This document shows positions 59,580-64,000 of a stretch of DNA of 64,000 bases, in pieces. A program made the translations under genes and the position numbers. The notes below the pieces were generated by a model, which saw only the letters and a list, made by a program, of their open reading frames with translations, did not search any database and was not told the origin of the DNA. Position 1 is the first letter of the stretch. Every line of letters starts with the position of its first letter. This stretch comes from Microthrixaceae bacterium (lineage in GTDB: Bacteria; Actinomycetota; Acidimicrobiia; Acidimicrobiales; Microtrichaceae): the NCBI GenBank assembly GCA_027493675.1, contig JAOSKI010000012.1, forward strand, positions 124,001 to 188,000, given 5' to 3'.

Positions 59580-59951
59580 ATGATCCTCGCCACCGTCGTA
59601 TTGGACCTCCACGTGGTGTGGGCATGGTTCGTGGTGCTTGCCAATGCGGCCGTCGGCCTCTGGAGCCTGGGTGCGCACTGGGTTCCGGCGCTCCGTGTCA
59701 AGGCGCTGTGGTGGGCCGTGATCGCAGCCGAGCTGGCCATAGCGGTGCAGGTGATCCTGGGCGTGGTGCTCGTGGCCGGTGAGGGCATCGAAGCCCCCGA
59801 GTTCCACATGTTCTACGGCTTCATCGCCTTGATCTCGGTTGCGATCCTCTACAGCTACCGAACGCAGGTCAAGGCATGGCTCTACCTGCTGTACGGCTTC
59901 GGGAGCCTGTTCCTGATGGGGTTGGGGATCCGGGCGATGGTGCTCGGCTGA
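59580..59951 (+). CDS. small membrane protein with four helices
   Basis: Intact 123-residue protein from MILATVVLDLHVVWAWFVVL. Four hydrophobic helices: about 4-24, 41-65 (LWWAVIAAELAIAVQVILGV), 78-92 and 98-119. Conserved-looking histidines are in LDLHVVW and EFHMFYGF, inside or next to helices, as in small cytochrome-b-like or heme-handling proteins; that role is inference. Converges with pckG, 36 bases apart. Confidence 0.65.
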   Translation: MILATVVLDLHVVWAWFVVLANAAVGLWSLGAHWVPALRVKALWWAVIAAELAIAVQVILGVVLVAGEGIEAPEFHMFYGFIALISVAILYSYRTQVKAWLYLLYGFGSLFLMGLGIRAMVLG

Positions 59952-59987
59952 ACCGTCGCGGATGCAGGGGGATCCGTCGCTACTGGC

Positions 59988-61781
59988 TCAGGCGGTTTCG
60001 CAGATCGTCGAGCTGCCGCGCATCTCGGCGGGCAGGCGCTCACCGATGAACTCGAAGTGGTCCTCGATGAGCTCGAGCTCGTCCTTCCAGGAGGCCTTGT
60101 CGACGGTGAGGAGGCGCTCGAGGTCCGCCGTCGGCAGGTCCAGACCCTCGGTGTTCAGGGACTCCGGTGTAGGCACGTTGCCGATCGGTGTCTCGACGGC
60201 GTCGGCGTCACCCTCGACACGCTCGAGGATCCACTGCAGCACCCGGCTGTTGTCGCCGAAGCCCGGCCAGATGAACTTGCCCGCGTCGTTCTTGGCGAAC
60301 CAGTTCACCCAGAAGATCTTCGGGAGCTTGTCCTCGTCGGTGGCAGCGCCGATGTCGAGGTAGTTCTGGATGTAGTCGCCGACGTTGTAGCCCATGAACG
60401 GCAGCATCGCGAACGGGGTCGAATCGCACCTGGCCGATCGCGCCCGCTGCCGCAGCGGTCTTCTCCGAGCTCATGATCGCTCCGAGGAAGGTGCCGTGCT
60501 GCCAGTCGCGTGACTGGGTGACCAGCGGGACGTTGGTGGCGCGGCGACCGCCGAAGAGGATGGCGGAGATGGGCACGCCGGCGGGATCCTCCCAGCGCGG
60601 CGAGATGGACGGGCACTGCGCGGCCGGAGTGGTGAATCGGGCGTTGGGGTGCGCGGCCGGCGTGTCGGAGTCGGGGGTCCAGTCGGCGCCCTTCCAATCG
60701 GTCAGGTGCGCGGGCGGTTCGTCGGTCATGCCCTCCCACCACACGTCGCCGTCGTCGGTCTTGGCGACGTTGGTGAAGATCGAGTTGCCGTGCAGCGATG
60801 CCATGGCGTTGGGGTTGGAGCGTTCCGAGGTGCCGGGTGCCACACCGAAGAACCCCGCCTCGGGGTTGATGGCGTACAGGCGTCCGTCGTCACCGAACTT
60901 CATCCACGCGATGTCGTCGCCGATGGTCTCTAGGTCCACCCCGGGAGGGTGGGGATGAGCATCGCCATGTTGGTCTTCCCGCAGGCGGAGGGGAAGGCGG
61001 CCGCGATGTAGCGCGTCTCGCCCTGGGGTGGCGTGATGCCGAGGATCAGCATGTGCTCGGCCATCCAGCCCTCTTCGCGGGCCATGGTCGAGGCGATGCG
61101 CAGCGCGAAGCACTTCTTGCCGAGCAGGGCGTTGCCGCCGTATCCCGAGCCGTAGCTCCAGATCTCACGGGTCTCGGGGAAGTGCGAGATGTACTTCTCG
61201 GCGTTGCACGGCCAGGGAACGTCTGGGCGTTCGTTGCCATCGGAGTCGGCCAGCGGGTAGCCCACCGAGTGCAGGCACGGCACCCAGTCGCCGTCACCCA
61301 GCACGTCGAGTGCGCCCTGACCCATTCGCGTCATGGTGCGCATCGAGGTGGCCACATACGGCGAGTCGGTCAGCTGCACACCGATGTGGGCGATGGGGGA
61401 GCCGAGCGGACCCATGGAGAACGGCACCACGTACATGGTGCGACCCTTCATGGACCCCTTGTACAACTCGAGCATCTCGGCGCGCAGTTCCGCCGGGGGA
61501 CGCCAGTTGTTGGTCGGCCCGGCGTCGATCTCGAACTCGCTCGCGATGAAGGTGCGGTCCTCCACGCGGGCCACGTCGTCAGGATCCGACAACGCCAGGT
61601 AGCTGTTGGGACGCAGGGTGGCGTCGAGCTTCTCGAAGGTGCCACCGCGCACCAGCAGCTCCGCGAGTTGGTCGTATTCCTGTTCGGTCCCGTCGCACCA
61701 GTGGACATCGGAGGGCTCGAACACGCCTGCCCAGTGCTCGACCCAGTCGATCAGCTTCTGGTTGTCGGTGGTTCCTGCCAT
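59988..61781 (-). CDS. pckG: GTP-dependent phosphoenolpyruvate carboxykinase
   Basis: Start [20 protein letters not shown] with GAGG upstream. Motifs: [15 protein letters not shown] (P-loop kinase-1 with catalytic Cys), [20 protein letters not shown] (kinase-2/metal), [34 protein letters not shown] and [20 protein letters not shown] near the end. Frames change near 60950 and 60420. About 597 residues, usual for PckG. Interconverts oxaloacetate and phosphoenolpyruvate; with KGD it covers the TCA-gluconeogenesis link. Confidence 0.92.
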
Positions 61782-61899
61782 TTGGTGCCTCACTCCGTCG
61801 GTTGTTGTCGATGGTCGGGTGTTGTCGATGGACGTGTCTCGTGTATTGGATTGCCGTTGCGGGGGTGGTGGTTGTGCGACCGGGAATCCCTGGTGCAGC

Positions 61900-62151
61900 T
61901 CAGCGCTCGGGGGACGGGTCGGCGTGCCCGGCGAAGTCAGGGGTCCCCATGTCGATCTCCGATCCCAACGAGAGCTTCGTGGCCATGCCGGACCCGTCGA
62001 GCTCGAAACGCACACGCTGGCCTTGGCGCAGCATCCTGAACAGGGAACCCTCCAAGGCGTCGGGGGCCAGCTCGAACTCGCTCAGGTCCGTGTCACGCAG
62101 GAGCGTGCCGATCCCGATTGAGGGGTCGTAGGACTTGATCACGCCTTGCAA
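61900..62151 (-). CDS. cold-shock-domain-like small protein
   Basis: I choose TTG at 62151 (reads [20 protein letters not shown]); GTG at 62142 is possible. About 83 residues. [20 protein letters not shown] resembles the first strands of cold-shock proteins (GxVKxFxxxxGFGFI), and [19 protein letters not shown] matches the last strands (xGQxVxFxxxxG). RNP motifs are weak, so RNA binding is inferred. The 270 bases up to rpmB hold no gene I can support. Confidence 0.7.
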   Translation of the reverse strand: MQGVIKSYDPSIGIGTLLRDTDLSEFELAPDALEGSLFRMLRQGQRVRFELDGSGMATKLSLGSEIDMGTPDFAGHADPSPER

Positions 62152-62421
62152 CTGACTGGCTCCTCGCTTCGGAGCGGACCCGTGGTCCGCGTCCCTTACA
62201 GGGTTGCCGAACCGAGACGGCCGCACTTCGTGAACGTGGTGACAACCTGCGCCATCAGGGTACCGGCCGGTCATGACGTGGACAAAGGAGCCCGAACGAC
62301 CGCGAGGGAAGCGACCTGCCGATCGGACCTGCAGATCCGGCATCGAACCCGTCCGCCCTGCTCTCCGAGTCAGGGGGTCAGGAGCCGGGGGTCAAGGCCC
62401 GCGCCGTCCAGGAGGCGATGA

Positions 62422-62640
62422 TCAGGAGTCGGCGGTGACTCTTCGGAACGTGGGCTTGGTGACCTTGCCGGCCTTGATGCAACTCGTGCAGACGTTCATC
62501 CTGCGGGTGGAGCGACCGACCTGGACGCGGATGCGCTGGATGTTCGGGTTCCAGCGGCGCTTGGTGCGCCGGTGGGAGTGGCTCACGCTCATTCCGAAGG
62601 AGGGTCGCTTGTCGCAGATCTCACAGACCGAAGCCATCAT
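62422..62640 (-). CDS. rpmB: ribosomal protein bL28
   Basis: 72 residues from MMASVCEICDKRPSFGMSVS (second Met at 62637). HSHRRTKRRWNPNIQRIRVQ and RMNVCTSCIKAGKV are classic bL28. It keeps two CxxC pairs (CEIC and CTSC), the zinc-binding form. Divergent from the DAK2 and recG genes, the conserved actinobacterial neighbourhood. Confidence 0.93.
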   Translation of the reverse strand: MMASVCEICDKRPSFGMSVSHSHRRTKRRWNPNIQRIRVQVGRSTRRMNVCTSCIKAGKVTKPTFRRVTADS

Positions 62641-62837
62641 GGGTCCCTGGGTCGGCTCCGAGGTTCACACGGCTCGGAGGGTTGGTGGTCGTGGCCCGCC
62701 ACGGGCCGGTCGAACATCCTAGACGTACCCCGGTGCGCACCCCAAGCGGTGAAGGGTTCCCGGCGCCGCGAACGCGTAGTCGGTACCGGAGCTGCCTTTG
62801 GGGTCTTCCACGCCCGAGAGTCCGGTACGATGGGGAC

Positions 62838-63867
62838 ATGGCCTCCCCGGTGGATGTCCTCGATCCGGCTATGTACGTGTCGGCGATGGCTGCTGCCGCC
62901 GGAGTCCTCGAGGCCCACGCCGGAGCGCTCGACCTTCTCGATCACCCAAAGTGGCGAACACCTCGCCGACGGTACCCTCACCGCAGCGGCGCCTGTTGGA
63001 GGTACGGGTAGCGACCTTGCCGCGACGTTGTCGGCCGCGGTGGCCTCGGCGGACGGTTGCGGTGACTTCGCCTCCGCCTCGGATGCCATGAGCCGTGGCG
63101 CCGCCGCTGCAGCGGTCGGTCGTGGCGGACGCTCGTTGGCCAATTTCCTGGCAGGTATGGGCGAGGCCCTCGCGAACGCCGACCGCATCGACGGGACCCG
63201 TTTCGCGCTTGGGTTGGAAGCAGGAGCCGAACGGCTCGCGCCGCGCGACGACGGCCGTCATCCCGGCGGGTTCGCGTCGGTGGCGAGCGCGGCGGCAGAT
63301 GCCGCCCTCGACTCGGTCGATCGTGGATCGGACCTCGGCGAGGCGATCCTCGCTGCCGCGGGTGCAGGGATCGAGGAGCTCGAGCGCGGCCCCGTTCTCG
63401 ACGCGACACTCGCCGAACGGGGCACCGTGGACAGCGCTGCCGCGGGTTTGTTGTTGGTGCTCGATGCTCTGGCCGGCGTGGTCACCGGAGAGCCGTTGCC
63501 GGAGCCCCCTGGCGTGTCAGTCGATTCGATCGCGGCTCGACGTACCGTGCACGACGCCGCACCAACCGATTTCGAGGGTACTCCCTACGGCCCAGTCCGC
63601 TACGAGGTCGGCTGCGAGCTGATCGCCGACGACCACGGCATCGAGGCCGAGGCCGAGCTCGAGGTTCGCCTCACCGAGCTGTGTGACCACCACCACCTGG
63701 AGCGGATGCCCGGTATCGGGTGGTCGCTGGAGGTCATCACGGCATCGGCGGGTCCGGTCGTGGAGACGCTGGCGGGGTTCGGGCGAATGCGTGAGGTCCG
63801 TGTGGAGCTCCAACGCAGTGGGGCGGGATCAGCATCTCGCGAGCCACAACTCGGCGTGGCCGGGTGA
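62838..63867 (+). CDS. degenerate DAK2 (dihydroxyacetone-kinase-like) domain protein
   Basis: Start MASPVDVLDPAMYVSAMAAA; frame change near 62940. The DAK2 fold is followed by PVGGTGSDLAATLSAAVASA where functional members have PVPDGDTGTNM, and AVGRGGRSLANFLAGMGEAL where they have GARGNSGVILSQ, so both metal/nucleotide Asp residues and the Asn of the second loop are missing. Middle part (VLDATLAERGTVDSAAAGLL) and the C-terminal DegV/FakA-like region (RYEVGCELIADDHGIEAEAE) are kept. About 342 residues. Conserved position before recG; its TGA overlaps the recG GTG. Probably non-catalytic. Confidence 0.78.
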
Positions 63868-64000
63868 GCGCAGGGGGGTCTCAGCCGCAGCCCATCACCC
63901 TGGCGGAGCTCTCCACCATGGAGGTCGACGTGTTGACGCGCGTCGGGCCCAAGAAGCTCGAAGGACTTCGCCAGATGGGGATCGAGAGCCTCCTGGACCT
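63864..64000 (+). CDS. recG: ATP-dependent DNA helicase RecG, 5' end only
   Basis: GTG at 63864 overlaps the DAK2 stop (GTGA). The 45 visible residues (MSAGGSQPQPITLAELSTME, VDVLTRVGPKKLEGLRQMGI, ESLLDL) contain the helix-hairpin-helix-like VGPKKLEGLRQMGIESLLDL that opens the RecG wedge domain. The rest lies beyond the window. Identity rests on this motif plus the rpmB-DAK2 neighbourhood. Confidence 0.75.
   Translation, partial: MSAGGSQPQPITLAELSTMEVDVLTRVGPKKLEGLRQMGIESLLD

Noticed and set aside
61053-62039. A 328-codon plus-strand frame opposite pckG
   Set aside because: Antisense shadow of a highly conserved enzyme; no ribosome binding site or domain.
62152-62421. Possible tRNA or riboswitch between the cold-shock-like gene and rpmB
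   Set aside because: Short GC-rich pairings exist, but no cloverleaf, no TTCGANNC loop in the right context and no known riboswitch core could be made out.
1-64000. Programmed ribosomal frameshifting as the cause of split genes
   Set aside because: Sites differ in sequence, lack slippery heptamers with downstream structures, and affect genes never known to use recoding; assembly error is simpler.

Overview
The window is about 64 kb of high-GC (roughly two thirds G+C), gene-dense actinobacterial DNA with no rRNA, tRNA or CRISPR that I can see. Gene content points to Actinomycetota and probably to the Acidimicrobiia (Ilumatobacter/Iamia/Microthrix-like). Markers are NucS mismatch endonuclease, multifunctional KGD 2-oxoglutarate dehydrogenase, UvrD2-type helicase with HRDC, several F420-type luciferase-like oxidoreductases, a mycothiol-type PIG-L deacetylase, WS/DGAT acyltransferases, GTP-dependent PEPCK, and the chromosomal order rpmB - DAK2 - recG. 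The genus placement is inference.

Data quality dominates the reading. Most genes longer than about 500 bp carry one to six frameshifts, including housekeeping genes (ettA, typA, kgd, pckG, uvrD2, galK). Several come as compensating pairs that leave a short nonsense stretch inside a conserved protein. This looks like 1-nt indel errors in the assembly, not mass gene decay. I therefore give whole-gene coordinates and mark where the frame changes.

Layout. 0-8.5 kb: luciferase-like oxidoreductase, WS/DGAT, PAP2 phosphatase, RecB-type nuclease, alpha/beta hydrolase, a GT1 glycosyltransferase and a TetR regulator with a clear palindromic operator over its own promoter. 8.6-11 kb: superfamily I helicase. 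11.2-15.2 kb: gcdH, then an acyl-CoA dehydrogenase gene split by a DUF222/HNH (13E12-type) insertion with short terminal inverted repeats and a flanking direct repeat. 15.3-23.2 kb: two tandem acyltransferase-3 membrane proteins and a lipid/acyl-CoA cluster (SDR, acyl-CoA synthetase, acyl-CoA dehydrogenase, luciferase-like enzyme). 23.2-28 kb: a secreted Ala-Pro-Thr repeat protein and the run WS/DGAT - geranylgeranyl-reductase-like - nitronate monooxygenase. 28-40 kb: VanW protein, nucS, DUF4395, cysQ-ABC1/UbiB-typA (overlapping starts and stops), ettA, a histone-H1-like Lys/Ala/Pro protein and an NYN-S1 ribonuclease-like protein. 40-49 kb: HAD hydrolase, kgd, xthA, thioesterase, uvrD2. 49-54 kb: PH-domain protein, galK-galT plus a luciferase-like enzyme, nagA. 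54-59 kb: alpha/beta hydrolase, alpha-methylacyl-CoA racemase, di-iron-type hydrolase, TetR, PIG-L. 60-64 kb: pckG, a cold-shock-like protein, rpmB, a degenerate DAK2 protein and the 5' end of recG.

As a whole the region serves lipid and acyl-CoA metabolism (activation, dehydrogenation, methyl-branched racemisation, storage-lipid synthesis), central carbon metabolism (KGD, PEPCK, galactose and amino-sugar use), translation factors and DNA repair. The most interesting non-gene signals are a pair of 24-25 bp perfect palindromes, each followed by a G-quadruplex-like tract and differing by compensatory changes, and the structured DUF222/HNH insertion. No stretch longer than about 300 bases lacks a feature; the longest gaps (1120-1389, 10980-11214, 29969-30257, 38414-38535, 52718-52891) hold only what is listed.
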